NCBI RefSeq assembly: GCF_003860345.1
Contig: NZ_CP034179.1
Span: 3,084,001-3,148,000, forward strand
Reading direction: 5' to 3'
Length of the DNA: 64,000 bases
Source: Caenibius tardaugens NBRC 16725
GTDB taxonomy: Bacteria; Pseudomonadota; Alphaproteobacteria; Sphingomonadales; Sphingomonadaceae
A program made the position numbers and the translations under genes. Shown in pieces: positions 18,255 through 27,308 of this stretch. Each line of letters starts with the position of its first letter. The stretch's first letter is position 1. The notes under the pieces are model-generated. The model was given only the letters and a program-made list of their open reading frames with translations, was not told the origin of the DNA and did no database searches.

Positions 18255-18522
18255 CTCGCAAACCCCGGCGATGCAGACAACCGGACATTTGTGTCTGCGA
18301 CAATTTGCGACACATAACGCGAGAACTGGTGGACCGCATACGCGGATAATGTTTCATTCTGTTATCGCAGTGCGGCACCTCTTAACCTTCTTAGCTGAAC
18401 GGCAAATTTCAGAAAGGTGGTTTTTCGGGCAGACTGGTCCTAGGGCCTCAACGCAGTGTTTACGGTAGGCTGCCGGACGTTCGTGCGTGAACGTAGGTGG
18501 CGACGGGAAAGGATGTGTCGCA
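18255..18522. promoter_or_regulatory. divergent promoter region, RND operon / MATE gene
   Basis: 268-bp intergenic stretch between the RND adaptor and the MATE exporter. TGCGACA occurs at 18296-18302 and again at 18306-18312, one helical turn apart. TGTGTC (18290-18295) and GACACA (18309-18314) bracket it as an inverted repeat. No regulator gene is adjacent. No convincing consensus promoter was identified. Confidence 0.4.
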
Positions 18523-19977
18523 ATGGGCCAGTCGCGGGCATCTGCCGGGAACATGAGAGATCTCACCACCGGCCCGATTGCCAGCACGCTTTTGCTGTTC
18601 GCGTTGCCCGCTTTGGGATCGAATGTGCTGCAATCGATCAACGGTTCCATCAATGCGGTGTGGATCGGGCAACTGGTCGGCGAGACCGGGCTGGCCGCCA
18701 CGGCCAATGCTAACCTCATCATGTTTATGATGTTCGCGCTGATCTTCGGGTTTGGCATGGCCTCGACCATCATCATCGGACAGAGTGCGGGGAAGGGGGA
18801 CTGGGACGGTGTGCGGCAAGGTGTCGGCACCGGGGTCACCCTGTTTTTCGCTCTGGGCGTCATCGCCACTGTTGCCGGCTGGTACACCGCGCCTGCCCTG
18901 TTGCACATGCTGGGGACGCCCGACGACGTCTATCCGCAGGCCCTGATCTACCTGCGGGTAATGTATCTCGGCCTCCCCACGAGCCTGCTGACCGTGTTCT
19001 TTTCCATGGCGATGCGCGGTGCCGGGGATTCGCTCACGCCCATGCTGTTGCTATTGCCAGGCATGGTGGTCGATATCGTGATGAATCCTATACTTATCAG
19101 TGGCATGGGACCATTTCCCGAACTGGGCATTATGGGTGCTGGACTGGCCACGCTGGTTGCCAATTTCGTCTCCTTCGTCGTCATGCTTGCGGTAATCTAC
19201 GGGCGCGATCTCCCGATCCGTCTGCGCGGGCAGGAATTCCGCTATCTCCTGCCGCGTCGCGAACTGGTCATGATCATTGTCAGCAAGGGTATCCCGATGG
19301 GCTTGCAGATGGTGGTCATGTCGGGATCGGCGCTGGTCATGCTCGGGCTGGTCAATCGCGAAGGTACCGATACCGTGGCGGCCTATGGGGCGGTCAATCA
19401 GCTGTGGACCTATATCCAGATGCCCGCGATGGCGATCGGTATGGCCGCGAGCGCCATGGCGGCGCAGAATATCGGCGCGGGAAAATGGGATCGGATCAAC
19501 CGGATCGCCATTGCCGGGGTGATGGTCAATCTGTGCCTGACCGGGGTGATAGTTGCCGTAACGCTGATATTTGACGGCTTTCTTCTGCAACTGTTCCTGC
19601 CGCGCCATCCCGAAGCGATCGCCATTGCCGAACATATCGGCCTCCTCGCCAGTTGGGCTTTCATCCTGATGGGGGTGACGATGGTCCTGTCGTCGATCAC
19701 CCGTGCCAACGGCGCCACCATGGTGCCGCTGATCATCATGGTGCTGGCCTACATTCCGGGGCGTCTCGGATCGATTTATGGCTTGCAGGGGGCGATCGGC
19801 GCCGATGCGATCTGGTGGAGTTTTCCGATCGGTGGCGCGCTCTCGCTGATCATGACGGCGGCCTATTACCTGCAGGGTAGCTGGCGGAACATCCGGCTGC
19901 TGGCCACAATCGAGGAAGCGGAAGAGTTCGTGCAGTCCGAAGCTGAGCCAACCGGAAGGATTTTGCCGAATGGCTGA
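18523..19977 (+). CDS. MATE-family efflux transporter
   Basis: Multi-antimicrobial extrusion protein of 484 residues with about twelve transmembrane helices in two similar halves (LFALPALGSNVLQSINGSIN; IVSKGIPMGLQMVVMSGSAL). The ATG at 18523 has AAGGA nine bases upstream; an ATG at 18487 would add a polar 12-residue tail. It is expected to exchange cationic or amphiphilic compounds for Na+ or H+. It is divergent from the RND pump operon, so both may respond to the same signal. Confidence 0.9.
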   Translation: MGQSRASAGNMRDLTTGPIASTLLLFALPALGSNVLQSINGSINAVWIGQLVGETGLAATANANLIMFMMFALIFGFGMASTIIIGQSAGKGDWDGVRQGVGTGVTLFFALGVIATVAGWYTAPALLHMLGTPDDVYPQALIYLRVMYLGLPTSLLTVFFSMAMRGAGDSLTPMLLLLPGMVVDIVMNPILISGMGPFPELGIMGAGLATLVANFVSFVVMLAVIYGRDLPIRLRGQEFRYLLPRRELVMIIVSKGIPMGLQMVVMSGSALVMLGLVNREGTDTVAAYGAVNQLWTYIQMPAMAIGMAASAMAAQNIGAGKWDRINRIAIAGVMVNLCLTGVIVAVTLIFDGFLLQLFLPRHPEAIAIAEHIGLLASWAFILMGVTMVLSSITRANGATMVPLIIMVLAYIPGRLGSIYGLQGAIGADAIWWSFPIGGALSLIMTAAYYLQGSWRNIRLLATIEEAEEFVQSEAEPTGRILPNG

Positions 19978-20098
19978 ATAATGCGTAGCAGGATGACCCC
20001 GCTTCTGCGCAAAGATCGCATAACATCCATTGGCAATCGCGAGTGTTAGGGGTAACGCCATGACACTAGAGTGCAAAAATGGAATCTCGGGAGGGAAA

Positions 20099-22078
20099 AT
20101 GACGCGTCGTAGGAAGCTGTTGCTTGCGGGTGCGGTTGTGGTCGGCATGGCGGGTCTGGCGTGGGCGTGGCAGGCCAATGTGTTCCGGGCGAATCCGGCC
20201 ATTGACTTTGCCGGGCCAGTGGCAGGGTGGGATGCCTGGGGTAACGATCAGGGGGGATCGCGCTATTCTCCGCTGACCCAGATTACCCCGGAAAACGCAT
20301 GGGCCCTGAAACCCGCGTGGACATACCACATCGGCATGGCGAAAGACCCGCCAGAGTTTTCTTCTCCGACGTTTGAAGCCACCCCGATCATTGCGGAAAA
20401 TCGCCTCTACGTTTGTGCTGGCACGGGCAAGATTGCCGCTGTCGATCCGGAAACGGGCAAGGAAATCTGGGCGGTCCAACCCGATTCCGACAATTACAGC
20501 ACCTACCTGATCAACTGCCGCGGCGTGACTTATGCGCGCGATGTGAAGATCGAGGAAGGCCAGCTTTGCGCGGGCAAGATCTTCGCCGGGACGCTGGATG
20601 GGCGGATGCTGGCCTACGATTCCGCCACGGGCAAGGAATGCCCTTCGTTCGGCGCGAACGGCGTGGTCGATATCAAGGCCGACATGGGCAAGCGTGAACG
20701 CGGCGATATCACGATTTCCTCGCCGCCGGTGGTGGTCGGTAACCTCGTCGTGACCAACCACGGTGTGCGTGACAATGTCCGCACGGATATGCCTGCTGGC
20801 ACGATCCGGGCATTTGATGTGCATACCGGCCAGCCGGTGTGGTCGTGGAATGCCGTGCCGCCGGGCTTGAAGACTCCCCCGGCTCCGCCAGCAGGCGAAA
20901 AGTTCGTCCGTTCTACCCCCAATTCCTGGGCGCCGATGTCGGTCGACCCTGCGCTGAACCTGATCTACGTGCCGATGGGCAATGCCCCGCCGGATCACAT
21001 CGCGGCGGGCCGCAACGGCCTCGATTACTATTCCAGCGCGGTGGTGGCTCTGGATGCGACAACCGGGCAAGTGCGTTGGCACTTCAATACGGTGCACAAG
21101 GATGTGTGGGATTATGACATCCCCTCGCAGCCGGTACTGTTCGATCTGCCTACGGCCAACGGGACGATCCCCGCACTGGTGCAGGCGACCAAGGTCGGCC
21201 ATATTTTCGTGCTCGACCGGCGTACGGGCAAGCCGTTGTTCCCGGTGGAAGAACGCCCAGTGCCGCAGAGCGAGCTTCCGGGCGAAGTCCTGTCGCCGAC
21301 ACAGCCGTTCCCGGCCAATCCGGCCTTCATCGTGCGCGATCCGGATTTGACCGAAGACGACATGTGGGGCTTCACGCCTTACGACAAGTACAAGTGCAAG
21401 GAAGCGTTCAACTCCGTCGAATCCAAGGGCATTTTTACGCCCCCCTCGACCAAGGGCTGGATCCAGTTCCCGAGTTTCATGGGCGCATCAAACTGGGGCA
21501 GCGTGACGGTTGACCAGAAGCGCGGCATTCTGATTGCCAACACCAATCAGGTGGCGGCGATCATGAAGCTCGTGCCCAACGCCGAAATCGAAGCCCGCAC
21601 CAAGGCGGGTGAGCGGATCATGCCGACCAAGGGTGCGGACTATGGCCTGTCCATGTTGCCGCTGCTCTCGCCCTTCGGCGCGCCGTGCAACCGTCCACCG
21701 TGGGGCAAGCTCATGGCGATCGACCTGAAGGCGGGTAAGGTGCTGTGGAACGTGCCACTGGGCACCACTCGCGATCAGGCGCCGTTCCCGGCATGGTTCA
21801 AGATCGGCGTGCCCAATATGGGCGGTTCGATTGTGACCGGTTCCGGCCTTGTCTTCATTGGCGCAACCTCCGATGAATATATCCGCGCCTACGATATCAA
21901 GTCGGGCGAGGTGGTCTGGCGTGCGCGCCTGCCTGCCGGTGGCCAATCCACGCCGATGACCTATCGTCTCAAGAAGGACGGGCGCCAGTATGTCGTGATC
22001 GCGGCAGGCGGGCATAAGTTCATGGGCACGGGGTTGGGCGATTCACTGGTCGCCTTCGCCTTGCCGGAAGGTTCCTGA
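20099..22078 (+). CDS. PQQ-dependent dehydrogenase
   Basis: 659 residues from an ATG preceded by GGGAGGGAAA. An N-terminal hydrophobic segment (about 7-23) is a signal peptide or anchor, placing the enzyme in the periplasm. The rest is an eight-bladed quinoprotein propeller with repeated W-motif lines such as IAAVDPETGKEIW, VVALDATTGQVRW, FVLDRRTGKPLF and IRAYDIKSGEVVW. VHKDVWDYDIPSQPVLFDL matches the glucose/quinate dehydrogenase branch better than the methanol/ethanol branch. It should oxidise an alcohol or polyol and pass electrons to ubiquinone. No pqq biosynthesis gene is in the window. The FadH-type oxidoreductase gene follows after 39 bp, perhaps in the same transcript. Confidence 0.9.
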   Translation: MTRRRKLLLAGAVVVGMAGLAWAWQANVFRANPAIDFAGPVAGWDAWGNDQGGSRYSPLTQITPENAWALKPAWTYHIGMAKDPPEFSSPTFEATPIIAENRLYVCAGTGKIAAVDPETGKEIWAVQPDSDNYSTYLINCRGVTYARDVKIEEGQLCAGKIFAGTLDGRMLAYDSATGKECPSFGANGVVDIKADMGKRERGDITISSPPVVVGNLVVTNHGVRDNVRTDMPAGTIRAFDVHTGQPVWSWNAVPPGLKTPPAPPAGEKFVRSTPNSWAPMSVDPALNLIYVPMGNAPPDHIAAGRNGLDYYSSAVVALDATTGQVRWHFNTVHKDVWDYDIPSQPVLFDLPTANGTIPALVQATKVGHIFVLDRRTGKPLFPVEERPVPQSELPGEVLSPTQPFPANPAFIVRDPDLTEDDMWGFTPYDKYKCKEAFNSVESKGIFTPPSTKGWIQFPSFMGASNWGSVTVDQKRGILIANTNQVAAIMKLVPNAEIEARTKAGERIMPTKGADYGLSMLPLLSPFGAPCNRPPWGKLMAIDLKAGKVLWNVPLGTTRDQAPFPAWFKIGVPNMGGSIVTGSGLVFIGATSDEYIRAYDIKSGEVVWRARLPAGGQSTPMTYRLKKDGRQYVVIAAGGHKFMGTGLGDSLVAFALPEGS

Positions 22079-22117
22079 GAGAGCCGTCGGCAGCCTGTTT
22101 GAGGAGAGGACAAGATA

Positions 22118-24244
22118 ATGAGCAATGCGCTTCCCCACCTGATTTCCGAAGGCCGGATCGGGTCCATGGTCCTGCGCAACCGTATCGCGGTACCCGCGAT
22201 GGGTGTCAGCATGGCGGAACCCGATGGCCATTGTGGCGAACGGATCATTCGCTATCACGAGGAGCAGGCCAGGGGAGGCGTGGGGCTGATTATTACCGGT
22301 GTGGCAGGCGTTGCCTGGCCGATCGGTGGCAACCAGCTCAACCAGATTGCCATTTCCGATGACCGGTTTCTGCCGGGTCTGACGGCGCTCACCACGGCGG
22401 TGCATAAACACGGCGCGAAGATCGCGGCACAAATACACCATGGCGGTCTGGTCGCGCAGGTTGATATGCTGGAAGGGCGGCCGATGTGGGCGCCGGATTA
22501 TCCCCCGGCACCCAAGACTGATTTTACCGCGGCCTTCATACCTGAAGAGATCGCGCAGATGGCCAAGCCGACGGAACCGGTCACGCTCAAGATCATGACG
22601 GTCGAGGATATCGCGCTGGTTATTCGCCAGTTTGCCGAAGCTGGCGTGCGCGCGAAAACGGCCGGGTTCGATGCTGTCGAAATTCACGGTGGACACGGGT
22701 ATCTGCTATCCAGCTTCATTTCGCCCAAGACCAATGGCCGGACGGATGACTATGGCGGCTCGCGCGAAAACCGTATCCGTTTCCTGCTGGAGGTGATCCG
22801 CGCGGTGCGTGCGGCCGTGGGGCCGGATTTCCCGGTCTGGTGCAAGCTCGATTCCCGCGAAGTCGGCAAGGAAGGCGGCCTGACGATCGATGACGCGATC
22901 TGGAATGCCCAGCAGGCCGAGGCGGCGGGCGTCGATGCGATCTGCGTCACCGCCTATCACGATACCGATCAGCCCAAGCTGCATTCGGGATCGCACACCC
23001 CGCACACCCCGGGGCTGAACATTCCGTTCGCGGCGCAAATCAAGGCGGCGGTCAAGGTGCCGGTGATCGCATCAGGTCGGATCGAACCCGAAGTGGGCGA
23101 CAAGGCGATTGCCGATGGCAGCCTCGATTTCGTGGCGATGGGGCGCAAGATGCTGGCCGATCCGCATCTGCCTGCCAAGCTGACGGCAGGCCGCCAGGAA
23201 GACGTTCTGCCATGTATCTATTGCTACACTTGCATCAGCGCCATCTATGTCAACGATTCCGCGCGGTGTGCGGTTAATCCTGAAACGGGCTTCGAATTCA
23301 AACGCCCCGACAGGAAAAATGGCGATGCCAGGCGTAAACGCGTGGTGGTGATCGGCGGCGGTCCGGGGGGGATGGAATCCGCCCGGCGGATGGATGCGCT
23401 GGGGCACGAGGTGGTTCTGCTGGAAAAGGGTGACAAGCTGGGCGGCACGCTGCGTTTCGCTTCGTTGGCCTATGCCGCGAACGAGCGTCTGCTTGACTGG
23501 CTGCAGCGGCAGATCAAGGCATCGAAGGTCGATGTGCGGCTGAAAGCCGATGCGACGGCGGATCTGATCCGTGCGCTCAATCCCGATGAAGTGATTGTGG
23601 CCACCGGTGCACGCCGCGCCATGCCGCCAATTCCCGGATCGGATCAGGCGCATGTCCTGTCAGGCGATGATATGCGTCAGCTCATGCTGGGGCAGAGCTC
23701 GGACGAGCTCAAGCGCAAGACGGGCTGGCTGGCCCGCACTGCAACCCGGATAGGTGCGGCCACCGGCATTACCGACAATCTCGAATTCGTACGCAAGGCG
23801 ACTCACCAGTGGATGCCGCTGGGGCAGAATGTCGTGATTATCGGCGGCGAACTGGTCGGGCTGGAACTGGCCGAATTTCTGGGCGAGCGGGGGCGCAGGG
23901 TCACCGTGATCGACGAACAGCAGCGGCTGGGCCGGGGGCTGACCATTGTCCGCCGTATGCGCCTGCTTGAGGAGTTGCGCGAACACGGAATCGATCTGCG
24001 CGGTGGTGTATCGGGTATCCGGATCGATGCGGATGCTGTCCGTTTCGCAGACGAGCACGGGCAGGAACAGGCGGTGCCCTGCGATCAGGTTATCGTCGCG
24101 CAAGGGGCAACGGGCGATGTTGCGCTGGCCGAGGAATTGAAGGCGGCCGGGCTTTCCGTTCACTGCGTCGGCGATGCGCTGGGGGTCACTTACATCGAAG
24201 GGGCGATGCGCGGGGCGGCAGATCTGGTCGATCGGATCGGCTGA
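22118..24244 (+). CDS. FadH-type NADH:flavin oxidoreductase (OYE/iron-sulfur/FAD)
   Basis: 708 residues in the 2,4-dienoyl-CoA reductase layout. It has an FMN TIM barrel (about 1-360, with HGGHGYLLSSFISP and NGRTDDYGGS), an iron-sulfur Cys cluster near 365-385, and an FAD/NAD(P)-binding half starting at GGGPGGM (about 413). The Cys spacing is C-x2-C-x2-C-x11-C, one residue shorter than the C-x2-C-x3-C-x11-C of E. coli FadH. GAGGAGAGG precedes the ATG. It probably reduces a conjugated enone or dienoyl-CoA, or demethylates an amine; the PQQ enzyme upstream suggests a shared catabolic route. Confidence 0.88.
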   Translation: MSNALPHLISEGRIGSMVLRNRIAVPAMGVSMAEPDGHCGERIIRYHEEQARGGVGLIITGVAGVAWPIGGNQLNQIAISDDRFLPGLTALTTAVHKHGAKIAAQIHHGGLVAQVDMLEGRPMWAPDYPPAPKTDFTAAFIPEEIAQMAKPTEPVTLKIMTVEDIALVIRQFAEAGVRAKTAGFDAVEIHGGHGYLLSSFISPKTNGRTDDYGGSRENRIRFLLEVIRAVRAAVGPDFPVWCKLDSREVGKEGGLTIDDAIWNAQQAEAAGVDAICVTAYHDTDQPKLHSGSHTPHTPGLNIPFAAQIKAAVKVPVIASGRIEPEVGDKAIADGSLDFVAMGRKMLADPHLPAKLTAGRQEDVLPCIYCYTCISAIYVNDSARCAVNPETGFEFKRPDRKNGDARRKRVVVIGGGPGGMESARRMDALGHEVVLLEKGDKLGGTLRFASLAYAANERLLDWLQRQIKASKVDVRLKADATADLIRALNPDEVIVATGARRAMPPIPGSDQAHVLSGDDMRQLMLGQSSDELKRKTGWLARTATRIGAATGITDNLEFVRKATHQWMPLGQNVVIIGGELVGLELAEFLGERGRRVTVIDEQQRLGRGLTIVRRMRLLEELREHGIDLRGGVSGIRIDADAVRFADEHGQEQAVPCDQVIVAQGATGDVALAEELKAAGLSVHCVGDALGVTYIEGAMRGAADLVDRIG

Positions 24245-24320
24245 GCCTGCTCCGCCCTGCATCGTGCGGGCTGAATCTGGACTGCCTGCACCGTGCTGTA
24301 TCGCCTTGCGTAAAACAGCG

Positions 24321-24400
24321 TTGTGAATTTGACAGTACTCATAGTTCTTCGTAAATCGTTTATGGGATTTGCGGGGCATTGCCCCGTGCGCAATTCACAA
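24321..24400. repeat. 9-bp inverted repeat flanking a promoter
   Basis: TTGTGAATT at 24321-24329 is the exact reverse complement of AATTCACAA at 24392-24400. The 62 bp between hold the promoter-like pair and a small GGGGC-ATT-GCCCC hairpin. The arms may be two half-sites for one looped repressor, or the base of a leader stem. Confidence 0.4.
24329..24357 (+). promoter_or_regulatory. sigma-70-like promoter of SDR gene
   Basis: TTGACA at 24329-24334 and TAAATC at 24352-24357 are separated by 17 bp, close to the housekeeping consensus. It lies about 80 bp upstream of the SDR start at 24436. Confidence 0.55.
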
Positions 24401-24435
24401 TGCAAACAGCAGAACGTGTATGGAAAGGGAGAGTT

Positions 24436-25218
24436 ATGACCGGTCGCCTTGCAGGCAAGAAGGCCCTTATTCTGGGCGTGAACCGCGATAATCTTGGCTT
24501 GGCACTGGCCGAACGGTTTGTTGCGGAAGGGGCCAGTGTGGCCATTGCCGGACGTAATCCGGACAATACGCAGGCGATTGGCAAGGAACTGGGCGTGCCC
24601 GCATTCGTGTGCGATCTGGCAGATGTGTCCTCGATTGACCGGATGGTGGAGGGGGCCGCCGATGCGCTCGGCGGGATCGATATCGGGATCAATTCGACAG
24701 GCTGGGGGCTGCTCAAGCCGTTCCTGGAAACCACTGCAGAAGATGTCGCGCTGATGTCGGTCCTGCAGTTCAACGGACCCTACCGCTTCTTTCAGGATCT
24801 CGTGCGGGTCATGCCGGATGGGGGAAGCCTGATCCAGATTTCGTCGGTGACCGCCACAATCATGATGGACAACCACGCCGCTTACATGGGCACCAAGGCC
24901 GGGATGGAACATGTGATGCGCACCATCGCCAACGAATTCGGGCCGCAGGGCATTCGGGCGAACTCGCTGGCCCCCGGGGGTATCGCGGATGCGCCGATGT
25001 CTGGTGGGGGGATGAACTCGGCCGCGATGCGCGCGCTTTATCAGCGCGAAATCCCTCTTGGCAGGCCGGGTGTGAAGAAGGATGTGGTCGATGCGGCGGT
25101 CTGGCTGGCCGGTGACGAAGCCGCATTCGTGACCGGGCAGGTCATTCACGTCAGTGGTGGGCAGACGCTGCGGCGCAACCCGTCGATTGGTGAAATATAC
25201 GGCGCATTCGGCGCCTAG
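24436..25218 (+). CDS. SDR family oxidoreductase, atypical cofactor loop
   Basis: 260 residues from the ATG preceded by AAAGGGAGAG. The catalytic line holds Ser136/137 and YMGTK (150-154), so it should be active. The glycine loop is atypical: GVNRDNLG at 14-21 in place of TGxxxGxG, reminiscent of the enoyl-ACP reductase branch, and NSTG replaces NNAG. It has its own promoter and a strong terminator, so it is monocistronic. GRNPDN after the second strand suggests NADP(H). The substrate is unknown. Confidence 0.87.
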   Translation: MTGRLAGKKALILGVNRDNLGLALAERFVAEGASVAIAGRNPDNTQAIGKELGVPAFVCDLADVSSIDRMVEGAADALGGIDIGINSTGWGLLKPFLETTAEDVALMSVLQFNGPYRFFQDLVRVMPDGGSLIQISSVTATIMMDNHAAYMGTKAGMEHVMRTIANEFGPQGIRANSLAPGGIADAPMSGGGMNSAAMRALYQREIPLGRPGVKKDVVDAAVWLAGDEAAFVTGQVIHVSGGQTLRRNPSIGEIYGAFGA

Positions 25219-25279
25219 TCTTTGCAGGCCTTGCCGGATGCAAATCAGGCGTCCCTTGGCCAGTCTGGCGGGACAAGGA

Positions 25280-25306
25280 GGGGGCGGTGCGACCGCCCCC
25301 TTTTTT
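25280..25306 (+). terminator. strong rho-independent terminator
   Basis: A 9-bp GC-rich stem (25280-25288 with 25292-25300) with a 3-nt loop is followed at once by six T residues. It lies 61 bp after the SDR stop and faces the convergent VOC gene that ends at 25320. Confidence 0.93.
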
Positions 25307-25319
25307 GCATGCCGAAGGC

Positions 25320-25847
25320 CTATGCTGCGAAATCGATTTCGTGGATCGGATTTGTGCCATCCCAGTCGCGGCTGGCCGCTATGCCCGATTTGATCAATTC
25401 TGCCGTGGCCGGACTTTCGATGAACTCCACGCGGGTTTCCGCTTCATCAGGCAGCGTCAGATAGGCGACGCGCGTGCCGGGGTTCTGCGCGCGGAAAATC
25501 GTAGTGCAGCCATCGGCTTCAGCCTGCGTGACCACGGCATCGAGATTGTCGGTCAACCAGGCGATATGATGCAGGCCGAGCAGGGGCTTTCCGTCCGCAG
25601 TGCGATAGGGCGAAGGGGTGTCGCTGGTTTGCTGGATCAGTTCGACCTGCATGTCGTTCTGATATCCCATGGCGACATCCATTTTGACCGTTGTCGCTTG
25701 ACCCTGATAGATGCCTTCCATGGTGACATTGCGGAACACCGTCCACGGCCCGATCCCCATGGTGTTCATCCAGTGATCGATCCCGGCATCGAGATCTGCG
25801 ACGATATAGCCAAGCTGTATGATCTGGCCGTACTTCAATTGCGACAT
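25320..25847 (-). CDS. VOC family protein
   Basis: 175-residue glyoxalase/bleomycin-resistance fold protein made of two beta-alpha-beta-beta-beta modules. Landmarks are IIQLGYIVADLD at the first strand, MGIGPWTVFRN, LLGLHHIAWLTDNLD at the second module and TRVEFIES near the end. Possible metal ligands are His in HHIAW and Glu in VEFIE. It is a paralogue of the VOC half of the fusion at 1062. It follows the TetR gene on the same strand, with a promoter and palindrome between them. VOC enzymes act as isomerases, lyases or ring-cleavage dioxygenases; which one applies is not clear. Confidence 0.87.
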   Translation of the reverse strand: MSQLKYGQIIQLGYIVADLDAGIDHWMNTMGIGPWTVFRNVTMEGIYQGQATTVKMDVAMGYQNDMQVELIQQTSDTPSPYRTADGKPLLGLHHIAWLTDNLDAVVTQAEADGCTTIFRAQNPGTRVAYLTLPDEAETRVEFIESPATAELIKSGIAASRDWDGTNPIHEIDFAA

Positions 25848-26012
25848 GATTGGCGGTCTCCTTCAGGAATTGGGGTGGGGAAGCCTGCACTGCACCCATC
25901 ACCCTGGCTTGGCCGTCTGACCCGATGGTCGATGGCGCTGGCGTCAGGCAGGAGGGCATGCGCCTTGCGCATTGGCAGTCCGATCCTCTCATCCGTTTCA
26001 TATGTTTGCGTT

Positions 26013-26041
26013 GAAATATAGTGGACTAACAGTCCAGTCAA
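26013..26041 (-). promoter_or_regulatory. promoter with embedded palindrome before VOC gene
   Basis: Read on the minus strand, TTGACT (26041-26036) and TATTTC (26018-26013) are 17 bp apart. TGGACT-AAC-AGTCCA (26022-26036), a perfect 6-bp inverted repeat, fills the spacer. A repressor bound here would block RNA polymerase. The TetR protein encoded next door is the obvious candidate, by inference. Confidence 0.5.
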
Positions 26042-26065
26042 ATGGCCATTGCCACGCAGGGACGC

Positions 26066-26758
26066 TTATGCCCGCCTTGTTGCGGGAAGCGAAAGAAACG
26101 CTGAGAGTTCTTCGGCAACCAGCCTGACCTGAATCGCCATATCCTCTGCCGACCAGAGCAGGCCACGTGAAAAATCGTGGCACAACCGGTCCAGCCGCAC
26201 CAGCAGGAGGTGTGCCTGCGCCCGTTCGCGCGACAAGGGTTCGCCGGCGGGGGTACGTGCGGCAATGGCAAAGCCGCCAACGCCAGCCTGGCCCAGCAGA
26301 TCGATCAGGTCGTTACGGTCTTTCTGCAGCCGTTCTTCGAATTTCGGCTCAAAAACCGGAAGCTGCACCGCCAGTTGGGAGACGTAGCCGTGATCGATGT
26401 AAAGATCGCTCAACGTCGCGATCCATGCGATCAACTTTTCGATATCACGCGCGGGGATCGCGGCCAGTTCGAGGAACAGTTCGTGCCAGTCCGTGGCGAT
26501 GCTGTCGACGATGGCGATGGCGAGAGCGAATTTCGATTCAAAATGCAGGTAGAACGTCGTGCGACCGATTCCCGCAGTGCGGATGATGTCGTCAATCGTG
26601 GTTTCTACATAGGTCTTGGAGCTCAGAAGGCTGGCGGTTGCCCCCAGAATGGCCGCGCGTGTCTGGCGCAGACTTTCTTCCTGCAGCGGCGTGCGTCCGG
26701 CGGGGCGGCCGCGTTTGCGCTTGACCGGAAGGCTGGCATCGGTGGGTGCGTCAGTCAT
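26066..26758 (-). CDS. TetR/AcrR-family transcriptional regulator
   Basis: 230 residues. A basic tail (KRKRGRPAG) precedes the TetR helix-turn-helix at about 33-80, which ends in TTIDDIIRTAGIGRTTFYLHF. The C-terminal ligand domain is long and helical and has no assignable ligand. No clear ribosome-binding site precedes the ATG. It lies upstream of, and in the same direction as, the VOC gene and its palindrome-bearing promoter. It probably controls that gene. Confidence 0.9.
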   Translation of the reverse strand: MTDAPTDASLPVKRKRGRPAGRTPLQEESLRQTRAAILGATASLLSSKTYVETTIDDIIRTAGIGRTTFYLHFESKFALAIAIVDSIATDWHELFLELAAIPARDIEKLIAWIATLSDLYIDHGYVSQLAVQLPVFEPKFEERLQKDRNDLIDLLGQAGVGGFAIAARTPAGEPLSRERAQAHLLLVRLDRLCHDFSRGLLWSAEDMAIQVRLVAEELSAFLSLPATRRA

Positions 26759-26915
26759 GTCGGGTGCGACCTTAGCCGGTTCGCTGCCTATGCCAAGCCT
26801 TGCGCGTGGACGTTATGTCCAATTGGCAGGATAAGGATTGTGTTACTATGTCACTACAGATTGCGTCACAGCATTTCAGGAGAAGGATGGCTGTGGCGAG
26901 GAAGGAAGATCAATC

Positions 26916-27185
26916 GTGACATATCTTGATAAAGGTGCGGCGCTGGAGTTCCGGCGTATGCTCAAGTGGATCGCACTGGCTGCGATTTTGATGGTTGTGG
27001 CCGCGTTGGCCTATCTGGTGATGATGGATTCGGTAACGGTGCACACCGTTCTTGCCACGATTTTGGGTGTTCTGTTTTCCGTTCTATTAGGTTGTGGCTT
27101 GTTTGCATTGGCTTTTTTCAGCAACAAGAGTGGTCATGACGAGGATGTGAGTTTAATTACCAAAAAAGATAACACCAAGACCTGA
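26916..27185 (+). CDS. small conserved two-helix membrane protein
   Basis: 89 residues from a GTG preceded by GGAAGGAAG. An N-terminal cytosolic helix (LDKGAALEFRRML) is followed by two transmembrane segments (about 16-36 and 43-65) and a charged tail with KSGHDED and lysines. I recall near-identical proteins as hypotheticals across Sphingomonadales, but no function is known to me. It stands alone between the TetR gene and the GGDEF-EAL gene, in AT-richer surroundings than its neighbours. Confidence 0.75.
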   Translation: MTYLDKGAALEFRRMLKWIALAAILMVVAALAYLVMMDSVTVHTVLATILGVLFSVLLGCGLFALAFFSNKSGHDEDVSLITKKDNTKT

Positions 27186-27308
27186 GTATTTAAATTATCC
27201 CTTTATTGTAATAGATTAAGAAAAATATTCAGAATCTGTCGATCAATCGGGAAAAATTAACCAGCCTTTCAAGCTTGTCCTCTATTCAAGGTGCCCGGGA
27301 GGACGGCA

